A DNA stretch of 64,000 bases from Clostridium transplantifaecale (GCF_900626075.1 NZ_UYZY01000001.1:930001-994000), one strand, 5' to 3'; shown: positions 14,629 to 24,221, counted from the first letter of the stretch. The notes: generated from the sequence alone by a model not told the origin. A program made the numbers and translations.

Positions 14629-15833
14629 GTCCGATAATCTCCGTTTATTTTCACATAGTCATAAGTCAGGTCGCAGCCCCAGCATGTCACCTTGCCGTCG
14701 CCTTCCTTCAGCGTCACATTAATTTCCACTTCCTCTTCACTCAGTATCTTCTTCGCCGTCTCTTCGCTGAAATCAAGCCCTCTGCCTTTTTCACAGACAG
14801 CAATGCTGCCCGCTTTGGAGGCAAATTCCACCGTCACCTCTTCGGTGTTAAACGGTGCGCCCGAGTATCCCATAGCGCAGAGCACGCGGCCCCAGTTGGC
14901 GTCGGAACCGAACATTGCTGCCTTCACCAGTGAGGAAGAACAGATGGATTTACTGAGCAGTTCCGCCGTAACTTCGTCCGCAGCCCCGGCAACGGTACAG
15001 GTCATCAGTTTGCTGGCGCCCTCTCCGTCCCCCGCGATCTTGCGGGCCAGGTCTTCCGTCACCGCATGGAGGGCCTCACAGAATGCATCGAAGTTTTTGC
15101 CCTCCTGTGTGATTGTTTCATTACCCGCCATTCCGTTTGCCAGAACGGTGCACATATCGTTGGTGGAGGTGTCTCCGTCAACCGTGACGCGGTTAAATGT
15201 CTTTTTTACATCCGCCTTCAACGCTTTCTGTATCATCTCCGGTGAAATGGCGCAGTCGGTTGTGATAAAGGACAGCATGGTCCCCATATTTGGATGGATC
15301 ATGCCGGAACCCTTGCAGATTCCGCCGATACGGCAGGCCGTTCCCTCTAATTCAAATTCCACCGCAATGGTTTTTACCTTGGTGTCCGTCGTCATGATCG
15401 CCTCTGCGGCGGTCAGGGAATTATCGTATTTCATTTCCATATTTCCGGCATTTTCTTCAATGCATTCTACATTCAGCGTTTGGCCGATTACGCCGGTGGA
15501 TGCCACAATGACATCCTCTAACGGGACATTAAGCGCTCTGGCTGCGGCCATTGCCTCTCTTCTGGCATTCTCGATCCCAAAAGGCGCACAGGCGTTGGCA
15601 TTACCCGAATTGACAATCACCGCCCTGGCCTTTCCGTTCTTAAGATGCTCCATTGTCAGAAGAATCGGGGCCGCTTTGACCCGGTTAGTCGTATATACCG
15701 CCGCGGCGCTGCATTCGCAGTCGGAAAGAATCATCGCCAGGTCCTTCTTGGTCTGGGATTTTCTGATTCCGCAGCGCATTGCCCCCGCTTTAAATCCCTT
15801 TGCCGCGCAAACGCCGCCATCTATGATTTTCAT
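14625..15833 (-). CDS. argJ: Bifunctional ornithine acetyltransferase/N-acetylglutamate synthase
   Basis: The 402-residue enzyme recycles the acetyl group from N-acetylornithine to glutamate. It carries the autocleavage site MIHPNMGTMLSFITTDC, where the Thr of GTML becomes the N-terminal nucleophile of the beta chain. Also present are VTTN-like AAVYTTNRVKAAPI, VNSGNANAC and the C-terminal CDLTYDYVKINGDYRT. No argA or argE is in the operon, which fits the cyclic acetyl route. Whether this ArgJ also uses acetyl-CoA cannot be told from sequence alone. A GAGGAGG site precedes the start. Confidence 0.96.
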   Translation of the reverse strand: MKIIDGGVCAAKGFKAGAMRCGIRKSQTKKDLAMILSDCECSAAAVYTTNRVKAAPILLTMEHLKNGKARAVIVNSGNANACAPFGIENARREAMAAARALNVPLEDVIVASTGVIGQTLNVECIEENAGNMEMKYDNSLTAAEAIMTTDTKVKTIAVEFELEGTACRIGGICKGSGMIHPNMGTMLSFITTDCAISPEMIQKALKADVKKTFNRVTVDGDTSTNDMCTVLANGMAGNETITQEGKNFDAFCEALHAVTEDLARKIAGDGEGASKLMTCTVAGAADEVTAELLSKSICSSSLVKAAMFGSDANWGRVLCAMGYSGAPFNTEEVTVEFASKAGSIAVCEKGRGLDFSEETAKKILSEEEVEINVTLKEGDGKVTCWGCDLTYDYVKINGDYRT

Positions 15834-15868
15834 ATTTTAAGCTCCTCCTCATAACACTAAAATGTTAA

Positions 15869-16819
15869 TCAATCCGGCTGTTTCAGATTCAGCCCTCTTG
15901 TCTCTTCGAATCCCAGCATCAGGTTCATGTTCTGTACGGCCGCTCCCGAGGCTCCTTTTCCCAGGTTGTCGAACAGGGCCGTGATAATCGTCTGGTCATC
16001 ATGGCCGTTCACAATCAGTTCCAGGCTGTCAAAACCCGCCATCGTTCCGGCTGCAATCATGCCGTCGTATCCGAAGGGATGTACTTTTATCAGCTTCTGC
16101 CCTGCATAGTGGGCGGAAAGCGCCGCATGGATCTCCTGCGCCGTCACCTTCCCGTTCAGCCGCCCGTTCTGAAGCATCACGGTTACAGCCATTCCCTTAT
16201 AGTAATCGTCAACGACGGGACAGAATACCGGGGGACTGTCAAGTTCACATATTTTCTGCATCTCCGGCAGATGTTTATGTTTCAGGTTCAGCCCGTATAC
16301 TCTCGGGGTACCGTAAAGCTCCGGTTTCTCAGGTGACTCATATTCCGCTATCATCTTCTTGCCGCCGCCGGAGTATCCGGTCAGTGAAAACGCAGTCAGA
16401 GGATAACCGGCCGGGATGATTCCCATAGCCGTCAGAGGGTAAACCGCCGTGATAAAACCTGTCGCATGGCAGCCGGGGTTGGCAACCCGTTTTGAAACTT
16501 CCACCAGTTTCCGGTGGCCCTGCGAGAGCTCCGGCAGGCCGTAGGCCCATCCGGGCGCCGTCCTGTGGGCGGTGGAGGCGTCGATAATGCGGGTATCCGG
16601 ACTGTCTGCCAGCTTCACCGCCTGCACCGCGGCCGCATCCGGCAGGCACAGGAAAACAATGTCGGCCCGGTTAATCAGCTTTTTTCTCTCCTCTGTATCT
16701 TTCCTCTTCTCCTCATCTATCAGAAGAAGTTCAATGTCATCACGGCCCGCGAGGCGGTCATAAATCTGAAGTCCTGTCGTTCCTTCTTTTCCGTCTATAT
16801 ATACTTTTGGCTTACACAT
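15869..16819 (-). CDS. argC: N-acetyl-gamma-glutamyl-phosphate reductase, type 2
   Basis: The 316-residue NADPH-dependent reductase makes N-acetylglutamate semialdehyde. It begins MCKPKVYIDGKEGTTGLQIY, the start typical of the shorter type-2 ArgC, and contains VANPGCHATGF with the catalytic Cys, and HKHLPEMQKI. The chosen ATG at 16819 follows AAGGA; a start seven codons earlier has a poor site. It lies between argH and argJ, with 35 bases to argJ. Confidence 0.95.
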   Translation of the reverse strand: MCKPKVYIDGKEGTTGLQIYDRLAGRDDIELLLIDEEKRKDTEERKKLINRADIVFLCLPDAAAVQAVKLADSPDTRIIDASTAHRTAPGWAYGLPELSQGHRKLVEVSKRVANPGCHATGFITAVYPLTAMGIIPAGYPLTAFSLTGYSGGGKKMIAEYESPEKPELYGTPRVYGLNLKHKHLPEMQKICELDSPPVFCPVVDDYYKGMAVTVMLQNGRLNGKVTAQEIHAALSAHYAGQKLIKVHPFGYDGMIAAGTMAGFDSLELIVNGHDDQTIITALFDNLGKGASGAAVQNMNLMLGFEETRGLNLKQPD

Positions 16820-16864
16820 ACATCCTTTTTCCTTCCTCATGCCTGTAATCCTTTAAACGGTCCG

Positions 16865-18250
16865 TCAGTTTTCACGCTCCGTGATAAAACGCTCAATCAC
16901 CGCTATCTGGCGCGACACTTCCTCCGGTGAAGGCCCTCCCGCCACATTTCTGCCTTTCACGCACGTTTTCAGGTCGATAGCTGTATAGATATCTTCCTCA
17001 AACAGTTCCGAATGTTCCCTGTATTCCTCCAGAGTCAAATCCATCAGTGACTTCTCCTGTTTCACGCATTCCGCCACCAGGCAGCCGACCGTCTTGTAGG
17101 CATCCCTAAACGGCATTCCCTTCTTGGTCAGGTAATCGGCGCAATCTGTGGCGTTGATGAACCCCCGGAGGGCCGCTTTCTTCATATTATCTTTACAGAG
17201 TTCCATTGTCGCAAACATCGGAGTCAGGACTCTCAGGCACTGTTTTACGGTGTCAATGGCGTCAAATACGGCTTCCTTGTCTTCCTGCATGTCTTTGTTG
17301 TATGCCAGGGGAATTCCCTTTAACACCGTAAGGAGCGTCATAAGAGAACCGTAAACGCGGCCCGTCTTGCCCCTTACCAGTTCGCAGACATCGGGATTCT
17401 TCTTCTGCGGCATAATCGAGGAACCTGTGGAAAACGCATCATCCAGCTCTACAAATTTAAATTCCCAGGAGCACCATGCGATAATCTCCTCCGAAAACCG
17501 GGACAGGTGCATCATCAGGATGGAAAGTGCAGAACAAAGCTCCACACAGTAGTCGCGATCGGACACTCCGTCCAGGGAGTTATCCGTCACTCCGGCAAAC
17601 CCCAGCTGCTCCCGCACAAAATCGCGGTCGATCGGGTAGGTCGTGGAGGCCAGCGCCCCGGAACCAAGGGGCATATCATCCATCCCTTCCAGGCAGTTTT
17701 CCAGGCGGATGACATCGCGCTTCATCATATTAGCGTAGGCCATCATGTAATGGCCGAATGTCACCGGCTGCGCCCTCTGGAGATGGGTGTATCCCGGCAT
17801 TACCGTGTCCAGGTTCTTTTTGGAACTGTCGCAGAGCGCTTCCATAAAGTTTATGATCAGTTTCTTTATCTCGCCGATCTCCTTTTTTACATAGAGACGC
17901 ATGTCGAGCGCCACCTGGTCGTTCCGGGAGCGGGCGGTGTGGAGACGTTTTCCGGCATCTCCGATCCGCTCCGTTAAAATCTGTTCCATCGCCATATGGA
18001 TATCTTCATACTCCGCCGTGAACTGGACTTTTCCCGCCTCAATGTCTTTTAAAATTCCTTTTAAACCTTCGATTATTTTGTCTGATTCCTCTTTCGCAAT
18101 GATTCCCTGCTTTCCCAGCATGGCCGCATGGGCCATGGAACCGGTAATGTCTTCTTTATAAAGACGGCAGTCAAAGGAAATGGAGGAATTAAAATCATTT
18201 ACTTCCAGATCCGTCTCTTTCCCGAAACGCCCTGCCCATAACTTTGCCAT
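16865..18250 (-). CDS. argH: Argininosuccinate lyase
   Basis: The 461-residue enzyme of the fumarase/aspartase superfamily splits argininosuccinate into arginine and fumarate. It starts MAKLWAGRFGKETDLEVNDF and shows HTARSRNDQVALDMRLY, PGYTHLQRAQPVTFGHYMM and the signature TGSSIMPQKKNPDVCELVRG with the catalytic Ser. The ATG at 18250 was taken over one seven codons upstream because WAGRF is the normal beginning and GGGAGTC precedes it. It is second in the operon. Confidence 0.97.
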   Translation of the reverse strand: MAKLWAGRFGKETDLEVNDFNSSISFDCRLYKEDITGSMAHAAMLGKQGIIAKEESDKIIEGLKGILKDIEAGKVQFTAEYEDIHMAMEQILTERIGDAGKRLHTARSRNDQVALDMRLYVKKEIGEIKKLIINFMEALCDSSKKNLDTVMPGYTHLQRAQPVTFGHYMMAYANMMKRDVIRLENCLEGMDDMPLGSGALASTTYPIDRDFVREQLGFAGVTDNSLDGVSDRDYCVELCSALSILMMHLSRFSEEIIAWCSWEFKFVELDDAFSTGSSIMPQKKNPDVCELVRGKTGRVYGSLMTLLTVLKGIPLAYNKDMQEDKEAVFDAIDTVKQCLRVLTPMFATMELCKDNMKKAALRGFINATDCADYLTKKGMPFRDAYKTVGCLVAECVKQEKSLMDLTLEEYREHSELFEEDIYTAIDLKTCVKGRNVAGGPSPEEVSRQIAVIERFITEREN

Positions 18251-18278
18251 TGTATGTCTGACTCCCTTCATTGAATTG

Positions 18279-18324
18279 CTGCCGTCTGCAGCTTCAGCGG
18301 AAACTGCTGCGCCTCAGACGGCAG
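18279..18324 (-). other. Hairpin between argG and argH, no T-tract
   Basis: CTGCCGTCTG (18324-18315 on the mRNA side) pairs perfectly with CAGACGGCAG (18288-18279). The 3' side continues CAATTCAATG into the argH leader, so it is unlikely to terminate fully. It may mark a processing site or uncouple argG expression from the rest. Confidence 0.55.
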
Positions 18325-18350
18325 TCAATGATTTCTTACTCTGTATCTTT

Positions 18351-19601
18351 TTACTCTACGTCCGGAAAATGTTTCCCCGTCTTTGCGGCCAGCGCCTGAT
18401 CGTTCAGCGCGCGCACCTTGATAGGAAGTCCGAAGAGGTTGATAAATCCGGCGGAATCTGCCTGATTGTAGCAGTCATCCTCGTCAAATGTCGCCATATC
18501 GGCGGAATAGAGTGTATAAGGTGAGGTTACGGAAGCCGGAATGATATTTCCTTTATAAAGTTTCAACTTCACATCTCCCGTCACCGTCTCCTGTGTAGAA
18601 TCCACAAAAGCGCTCATGGCCTTGCGGAGCGGCGTGTACCACTGGCCGTTGTATACCAGGTCTGCAAATTTCAGGGCGAGCTGCTGTTTGTAGTGCTGTG
18701 TTTCTTTATCTAATGTGATCTCCTCCAGCTTTTCATGCGCCTTATAAAGAATCGTTCCGCCCGGTGTCTCATAGACGCCGCGGCTCTTCATTCCTACCAG
18801 GCGGTTCTCCACCAAATCAAGGATACCGCAGCCGTTTTCTCCGCCCAGCTTATTGAGGACTTCAATGACCTTCTCACAGTCCATCTCTTCGCCGTTTACG
18901 GAAGTCGGAATGCCTTTTTCAAAGTGGATTTCCACATAGGTTGGGGTGTCCGGAGCCTGCTCCGGTGAAACGCCCAGCTCTAAGAATCCCGGTTTGCTGA
19001 TTGGGGCCTCGTTGGCCGGATCTTCCAGATCCAGTCCCTCATGGGAAAGATGCCACAGGTTTTTGTCTTTGGAATAATTCGTTTCTTTTGTAATCTTTAG
19101 CGGGATGTTGTGCTGCTCTGCATATTCAATCTCTTTTTCACGGGAATTCAGTTCCCAGAAACGCCATGGCGCGATCACATCCATCTGAGGCGCAAATGCC
19201 TTGATTGCCAGCTCAAAACGTACCTGGTCGTTGCCTTTTCCGGTACAGCCATGGCAGATGGCATCGGCCCCCTCTTTCACTGCAATCTCCACAATCCGTT
19301 TTGCGATGATTGGGCGGGCAAAGGAGGTGCCCAGCAGATAATTCTCATAGGTGGCTCCTGCTTTCATCGTCGGGATAATGTATTCGTCTACAAACTCTTT
19401 TTTCAAATCTTCTATGTATAATTTAGAGGCTCCTGTCTTTAACGCTTTCTCCTCCAGTCCGTCCAGCTCTGCACCCTGGCCTACATCGGCTGAAACTGCG
19501 ATCACTTCGCAGCCGTAGTTTTCTTTTAACCACGGAATTAAGACAGATGTGTCAAGGCCTCCTGAATATGCCAGTACGATTTTGTTGTATTTCTTTTCCA
19601 T
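18351..19601 (-). CDS. argG: Argininosuccinate synthase
   Basis: The 416-residue enzyme condenses citrulline and aspartate with ATP. It has the PP-loop [20 protein letters not shown] near the N-terminus, [13 protein letters not shown], and AYSPD-replacing [14 protein letters not shown], the usual marks of ArgG. The length is slightly above 400. It is the first gene of the seven-gene arginine operon, has a GGAGG site, and is 100 bases from argH with a hairpin between them. Aspartate and ATP binding residues appear intact. Confidence 0.97.
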   Translation of the reverse strand: MEKKYNKIVLAYSGGLDTSVLIPWLKENYGCEVIAVSADVGQGAELDGLEEKALKTGASKLYIEDLKKEFVDEYIIPTMKAGATYENYLLGTSFARPIIAKRIVEIAVKEGADAICHGCTGKGNDQVRFELAIKAFAPQMDVIAPWRFWELNSREKEIEYAEQHNIPLKITKETNYSKDKNLWHLSHEGLDLEDPANEAPISKPGFLELGVSPEQAPDTPTYVEIHFEKGIPTSVNGEEMDCEKVIEVLNKLGGENGCGILDLVENRLVGMKSRGVYETPGGTILYKAHEKLEEITLDKETQHYKQQLALKFADLVYNGQWYTPLRKAMSAFVDSTQETVTGDVKLKLYKGNIIPASVTSPYTLYSADMATFDEDDCYNQADSAGFINLFGLPIKVRALNDQALAAKTGKHFPDVE

Positions 19602-19691
19602 AATAATTTTCCTCCACTTGATTTACTGTTTTATTTTTTTCTGCTGCTCTGTTAACAGCCACGGCCCCTTCGACAGGTCCGCTGTGAAATT

Positions 19692-19726
19692 GGCATAATT
19701 ATACCTCTACAAGAATAATTATGCAA
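19692..19726 (-). promoter_or_regulatory. arg operon promoter with two ArgR-like boxes
   Basis: On the minus strand TTGCAT (19726-19721), a 17-base spacer and TATAAT (19703-19698) form the promoter. TTGCATAATTATTCTT (19726-19711) lies over the -35 and GGTATAATTATGCC (19705-19692) over the -10. Both fit the ARG-box pattern TGMATWWWWATKCA loosely. A further match, TGCATAAAATTGAAT (19820-19806), lies upstream. This layout implies repression by ArgR with arginine. Confidence 0.65.
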
Positions 19727-20016
19727 TACCTTTTTTGAATTTTTATTAAAAATTATTGTATATATAGTGTATATTTCTTTTTATTATGCATAAACGTGAT
19801 AAAACATTCAATTTTATGCATAATACTGTGCATTTTTCATATGTCTGCCACGCCACTTTCCTATACTTTTAAAAAGACCACCGCAAAATGCGTTTTCCAG
19901 CAGGAATTTGACGCTGTACGGTGTATTCCGAACGCTATCCTGTTGGAAGCCTGCATTCTGTGGCAGTCTCTTTTCATATTTTCTTATTTTCTTAAATTAT
20001 ATCTTTCCTAAACTCA
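19727..20016. other. AT-rich intergenic with distal ARG-box-like sites
   Basis: The stretch separates the arg operon promoter from the end of the DUF2812 operon. It contains TTATTATGCATAAACG (19781-19796) and ATTCAATTTTATGCAT (19806-19821), which resemble ARG boxes, and no gene I can support. No clear terminator for the DUF2812 operon was found. Confidence 0.4.
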
Positions 20017-21219
20017 TCAAATCTTACAACCGGCTTCCATTTTCGTCCCATCAGTAACGACACGCTCCAAGACCCCGGCTTTGTCCTCAAGCCTCTCCTT
20101 GCCCTGATAATAAATAACCAGAACCTTCTTTCCTTTCTTTGCCACGAGAATCTGGTTTTTTCCGTCTTCCATTAGAGAATAGCGCTCATACCCTTCTTTG
20201 GAAAGACGGCTGTACGCTTCTTCGTATTTAGAGAGGTGCTCCCGTTCCAGGTCGCTGTACAGAAGCTCGGCCAGCCAGTTGAAACGTGCGTCGTACAAAT
20301 CGACTTTCAGCGAAGAAACACTGTTTGCTTTTGCCCCCTTCTCTCTCACGGAGGCCTGCTGTCTGATTTCGTATCTCTCATTCAGCAGCAGGCTGAAGTA
20401 ATAAATTACATCGCCGTCTTTTCCATCCGCATTCTCTTCCACGGTTCCCGTTTCCAGAACCTGGAGCACCGGGAGGGGTCTGTCCTGTATCTCCTGATGG
20501 ATCGGTCCGCCTGTCCCTATCGTCAGAAACAGGGAAGCGAAAACCGCGACGATTAATATAGTAACGATGTGGTTTGCAAGAGAGCTGTAGCGCTTCTTCG
20601 TCCCCATCTCCACGGGCAGCTCCTCATCTTCGCCTGAGCCAAGTTTCTCACGCCACTTTTTTATCTTTCTGAATGCCGATATATTCTGATAGCCCAGAAT
20701 AATAAGCAGCAGGATACCGAGTACATAGTACAGAAAAAATGGATTTGCAAGGACAAGGCCGATTCCTCTTGCTTCCCTGGATATCGTATTGTAACATGTG
20801 ACGAAGAAACAGGCGAAAGCAACGATGCTTGAAATTCCCAGGCTCCGGAGTTTCTTTTCGTATCCCTTCAGCGCAAGATTCCTGACAAGAGGATCCGTGT
20901 GGAATTCTTCGGTTTCCTCCGACTCTGCCAGAAATATGTGATACATGCTCTTGTGGCTTGTCACATACTTCCATCCCATCATCTCGTAATCTTCTTTTTT
21001 CTGAGGATCCAGTTTCCCTTTCTTTTCATCGACCGGTTCGATGCGGTAACGGACATTAGCCGGCTCCCCGATGTCAAAATACCACCATGACCAGGCGGTC
21101 TCATCCAGGAAGTATCCTTTCCCGGCCATCTGTCCGAGCCAGTCTTCCACTGCTCTTAAATCCATTTCGTTGACCGGCAGTTTTTCCAGATGCTGCTCAT
21201 TTGAATGTTTTACGTTCAA
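20017..21219 (-). CDS. DUF2812 membrane protein, third paralogue
   Basis: The 400-residue protein has the DUF2812 N-terminal block: DLRAVEDWLGQMAGKGYFLD, FDIGEPANVRYRIEPVDEKK and YEMMGWKYVTSHKSMYHIF. Then come hydrophobic segments near residues 130-150, 165-185 and 215-235, and a soluble C-terminal region. The start is TTG at 21219 overlapping the previous stop (TTTTGA), with GGAGGCG upstream; no ATG fits the family start. It is the last of three adjacent paralogues under a PadR regulator. The family function is unknown; it usually appears with PadR. Confidence 0.8.
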   Translation of the reverse strand: MNVKHSNEQHLEKLPVNEMDLRAVEDWLGQMAGKGYFLDETAWSWWYFDIGEPANVRYRIEPVDEKKGKLDPQKKEDYEMMGWKYVTSHKSMYHIFLAESEETEEFHTDPLVRNLALKGYEKKLRSLGISSIVAFACFFVTCYNTISREARGIGLVLANPFFLYYVLGILLLIILGYQNISAFRKIKKWREKLGSGEDEELPVEMGTKKRYSSLANHIVTILIVAVFASLFLTIGTGGPIHQEIQDRPLPVLQVLETGTVEENADGKDGDVIYYFSLLLNERYEIRQQASVREKGAKANSVSSLKVDLYDARFNWLAELLYSDLEREHLSKYEEAYSRLSKEGYERYSLMEDGKNQILVAKKGKKVLVIYYQGKERLEDKAGVLERVVTDGTKMEAGCKI

Positions 21220-22442
21220 AATCCCCGCCTCCTTTCCGAAACTAGGACTTCTTCTATCAGCGATACCTTATCATTTAATTTAACGCTTCCGGAATACTCT
21301 GCCAGAAGCAGCCGGCCATCCAGCATGGCTGCCGCAACCTGGGTTCCGTCTTCACGGGTTCCTGTCACAATGTGAAAAGCTCCCGCTCCGCCCGTCAGCT
21401 TTGGTGTCTCCTTGACACAGCCGTCCAGATACTTTTTCTGCAGCTCCGAGTATAATTGATCCGCCATAATCCTGAAGCGGGGACGGTAGTATATCACATG
21501 GAGTGAAGAGGAATTGCCGGCCTTCTCCCCGCTTTCCCCGGCAGCTTCGTCTCCCTGATCGTAAATCTCATAGTTGTTCCCGGCGAACAGGCTGAACCGC
21601 CTCCACATGATATTGCCGCCTTCCCCATCTATGTTTTGTTCTTCTTCCCGGACGTTCTTTAAAGTCTCGTCTTTGTCTCCCTCCAGCTTTTCCAGGGTCA
21701 GCACGGTCCTGACTTGTTCCTCCATAGAAACCGCCTGGCCGCTCTTATCCGGAAACAGGGACAGAACCAGCCCGGCAATCAGCAGAATTACACTGAGCCT
21801 CTCTGCGGAATGCCAGAGTCTTTTCCTTTTGCTCTCCCGTTTTGTATGTACGGTTTCGCCATCCGGCATGATTCCTGCTGCCAGGCATTTTCTCCGTCTG
21901 CATATTTTTACGACAACGCTAATCCAGCCTATAAGCCAGATAATATAGAATATCTGATAAAATACCATTGCCGGCCTCATTTCAATTAAAGTCAGCACCG
22001 GATAACGGATTAGATCCCTCAGCACGGAATAACCGTTGAGCGCCATCAGCGCCACTACCAGTACACCCTCCACCAGCTCATTTCTAAGCCTCTTTTCCAG
22101 CATCCTGACGGAAAAGCTCTCCACCACCGCATCGGTATGCAGTTCTTCCGTCTCCGGGTCATCGGACATAAATATATGGTAGAAATCCCGTTGGGTTGCC
22201 GCATAGCGCCAGCCCATCTCCTCATAATCCAACCGTTTCTCTTCGTCCAGCTTTCCTTTCTTCTCCGTGGCGGGATCGATGCGGTAGCGGACATTCTCCG
22301 GCTCCCCGGCTTCAAAGAGCCAGGCATAGGGCCCCGCTTCTTTCAGGAACCAGCCCTCTGCAGCCATTTCTTCCAGCCAGTTTTCTATCTCTTTGATATC
22401 AAACGTGCTGACCGGAGGATATTTATAACGTTCCGTCTTCAT
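21216..22442 (-). CDS. DUF2812 membrane protein, second paralogue
   Basis: The 408-residue protein starts MKTERYKYPPVSTFDIKEIE and follows the DUF2812 pattern: NWLEEMAAEGWFLKEAGPYA, FEAGEPENVRYRIDPATEKK and YEEMGWRYAATQRDFYHIF. Hydrophobic segments lie near residues 130-150, 165-190 and 222-242. The C-terminal part has a predicted extracellular or soluble domain ending in LLAEYSGSVKLNDKVSLIEE, shared with its neighbours. ATG 22442 follows GAGGTG. It is coupled to the third paralogue and lies 10 bases after the first. Confidence 0.82.
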   Translation of the reverse strand: MKTERYKYPPVSTFDIKEIENWLEEMAAEGWFLKEAGPYAWLFEAGEPENVRYRIDPATEKKGKLDEEKRLDYEEMGWRYAATQRDFYHIFMSDDPETEELHTDAVVESFSVRMLEKRLRNELVEGVLVVALMALNGYSVLRDLIRYPVLTLIEMRPAMVFYQIFYIIWLIGWISVVVKICRRRKCLAAGIMPDGETVHTKRESKRKRLWHSAERLSVILLIAGLVLSLFPDKSGQAVSMEEQVRTVLTLEKLEGDKDETLKNVREEEQNIDGEGGNIMWRRFSLFAGNNYEIYDQGDEAAGESGEKAGNSSSLHVIYYRPRFRIMADQLYSELQKKYLDGCVKETPKLTGGAGAFHIVTGTREDGTQVAAAMLDGRLLLAEYSGSVKLNDKVSLIEEVLVSERRRGF

Positions 22443-22452
22443 TGTCCGCACC

Positions 22453-23628
22453 TCATTCCCTGCTTTCCAGGACGTTCTTTATTACCTCTGTCTTTTCCCG
22501 GAGATCGCTCTGTCCCTCATATTCGAGAACCAGTATTTTCTTCCCGTCAAGGACCGCCAGAACCTGCTTGCCGTCTGCCTCTGTAAAAATGCAGGAGTCA
22601 AAGCCCGTATCGCTTATCTGATGATTTTCCAGTTCAGCCCCGCTAAGGCCGGCATATTTTTTCACCGCATCGCGGTACAAGATTTCTGCGAGGGGAGCGA
22701 ATACTGGTTCAAAATAATAGCCTGATATGGAAGTTTCTATTCCTTCCCCTTCCCCCTCATCCAGCACCTCCCGTGTCTCATGCAGTTCATAATTTTCACT
22801 CAGCAGATTTTTGCGTTTTTTGTAGTAATTGATGTCACTGTCCAGAAACCAGGCCGGCTTTTTCCGTACTTCTCCAGTCTCAAGCACTTCGAGGACGGGA
22901 AGTTTTTCCGTCAGGAGGACTTCATCTATTCCTGCGCTGTAGGGCCGAAACAGGAAACTGAGCGCAATATATATTAAGAAGCAGACCGGCATATAATATC
23001 TTCTGAACTTTTCGTTTGGATATGCTGCAAGGGGTTTTGTCTCCAGTTCCCTGGTTCTCCCCTCCGCAATGCAGACCCGCATTTTCTTTATCTCCTGATA
23101 GGAGACGTATCCGTTCCAGATACATCCGGCTGACCAGAACAGCATGAAAATAAACCGTAAATCTGGTGTCATCAACGTGAGCACCGGATACTTAAATAGG
23201 CCATGGCCCGTTCTCATAGAAAACAAGAACCAGAAAAGCACGGTAATTGCTACTACAATCAGATCCGTTCCTAAGGACTTCTCGAGCTGCTTCAGGGACA
23301 GGCTTTCGACAAGGCCGTCCGAGTGAAGTTCCGCAGTGTTGGGGTTATCCGCCCGAAAGATATGATACATCCTCCGATGGGTGAGCACATAGTTCCATCC
23401 CATTGCCTGATAGTCTTCCCTTTTTTCCAGGGACGGCATTGCCCCCTTCTCTGTAACGGCATCCAGTCTGTAACGGATATTTTTCGGTTCACCCTCTACA
23501 AAATACCATGATGTTCCGGCTGTATCAATTAAGAAATATCCCTCCAACGCCATCTGATCCAGCCAGGCTTCAATCCCCGGTATATTAATCTCTGTAAATG
23601 GAAGCCGCTTCATAATCTCTTTTTTCAT
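22453..23628 (-). CDS. DUF2812 membrane protein, first paralogue
   Basis: The 391-residue protein has EINIPGIEAWLDQMALEGYF, FVEGEPKNIRYRLDAVTEKG and YQAMGWNYVLTHRRMYHIF, the DUF2812 signature, then three hydrophobic segments and a C-terminal domain with VLAVLDGKKILVLEYEGQSD. Start ATG overlaps the padR stop by four bases, so translation is coupled. Three diverged tandem copies (roughly a third identical by eye) suggest that they build different subunits or respond to different signals, which is inference. Confidence 0.82.
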   Translation of the reverse strand: MKKEIMKRLPFTEINIPGIEAWLDQMALEGYFLIDTAGTSWYFVEGEPKNIRYRLDAVTEKGAMPSLEKREDYQAMGWNYVLTHRRMYHIFRADNPNTAELHSDGLVESLSLKQLEKSLGTDLIVVAITVLFWFLFSMRTGHGLFKYPVLTLMTPDLRFIFMLFWSAGCIWNGYVSYQEIKKMRVCIAEGRTRELETKPLAAYPNEKFRRYYMPVCFLIYIALSFLFRPYSAGIDEVLLTEKLPVLEVLETGEVRKKPAWFLDSDINYYKKRKNLLSENYELHETREVLDEGEGEGIETSISGYYFEPVFAPLAEILYRDAVKKYAGLSGAELENHQISDTGFDSCIFTEADGKQVLAVLDGKKILVLEYEGQSDLREKTEVIKNVLESRE

Positions 23629-23939
23629 AGATATCCCTCGCTTTCCGCATCAGCAATACACTGTCTCAGCCTCAGCGCCTCCTCCCGGTAGGCCTGCAGC
23701 CCCTTCTCCGTGATCCGGTAGGTTCTCTTTCTCCCCTCCACCTGAATCTCTTCAATGAACTTCTCTTCCTCAAACTTGCCCAGGATTGTGTAAAGAGTCC
23801 CCGGTCCGATTTTTAACCGGCCTCCCGTCTTCTTTTCCACAAATTCGGCTATCTCTATTCCGCACATCTCTTTTCCGATAAAAGACATCAGTACGTAAAA
23901 CATGGATTCCGTCAATATTTCAAGCGTTTTCTTCGCCAT
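23625..23939 (-). CDS. PadR-family transcriptional regulator
   Basis: The 104-residue protein has the PadR winged helix: EILTESMFYVLMSFIGKEMC, GIEIAEFVEKKTGGRLKIGP, GTLYTILGKFEEEKFIEEIQ and GRKRTYRITEKGLQAYREEA. Short PadR proteins of this kind repress their own operons, often with membrane proteins, and release DNA on binding small hydrophobic compounds. It is the first gene of the operon with the three DUF2812 genes. Confidence 0.93.
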   Translation of the reverse strand: MAKKTLEILTESMFYVLMSFIGKEMCGIEIAEFVEKKTGGRLKIGPGTLYTILGKFEEEKFIEEIQVEGRKRTYRITEKGLQAYREEALRLRQCIADAESEGYL

Positions 23940-24053
23940 AATGCATGCACCTTCTTTTCCTGCAAATCCACTTAACCGGCCAATCCACTAAACCTTTAAA
24001 TCCGGCTGAATTTCTCTCATCCGTGAATCCGTCAAGTCCAATATCATCTCTCA

Positions 24054-24110
24054 ATATCGATAGTCGATATCGTATATTGATATTATATTACAGGAACTTC
24101 CTTTTTTCAA
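24054..24110 (-). promoter_or_regulatory. padR operon promoter and palindromic operator
   Basis: TTGAAA (24110-24105), a 17-base spacer and TATAAT (24087-24082) on the minus strand form the promoter. Just downstream, ATATCGA-TAG-TCGATAT (24054-24070) is a perfect palindrome, with further ATATCR half-sites at 24072-24082 and near 24041. The position after the start site fits autorepression by PadR. Confidence 0.6.
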
Positions 24111-24221
24111 TAGCCGTTCCTGACAATTTCCTTACGGAAATCCTTCTAATCTCTTATTTTACAAAAAAGTCCTCCTGCAGAGAATCCCCTCTGTAGCAGA
24201 CTCAGCACGCTAAAGCCCATA

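Noticed and set aside
14692..15840. Long plus-strand open frame (382 codons) opposite argJ
   Set aside because: It is Ser/Ala/Pro-rich with no family motif and no ribosome site. The minus strand carries a complete ArgJ, so this is an antisense shadow.
19602..19830. T-box or riboswitch upstream of argG
   Set aside because: The interval between the promoter and argG is under 100 bases and has no specifier stem, T-box sequence or terminator. ArgR-like boxes explain the regulation better.
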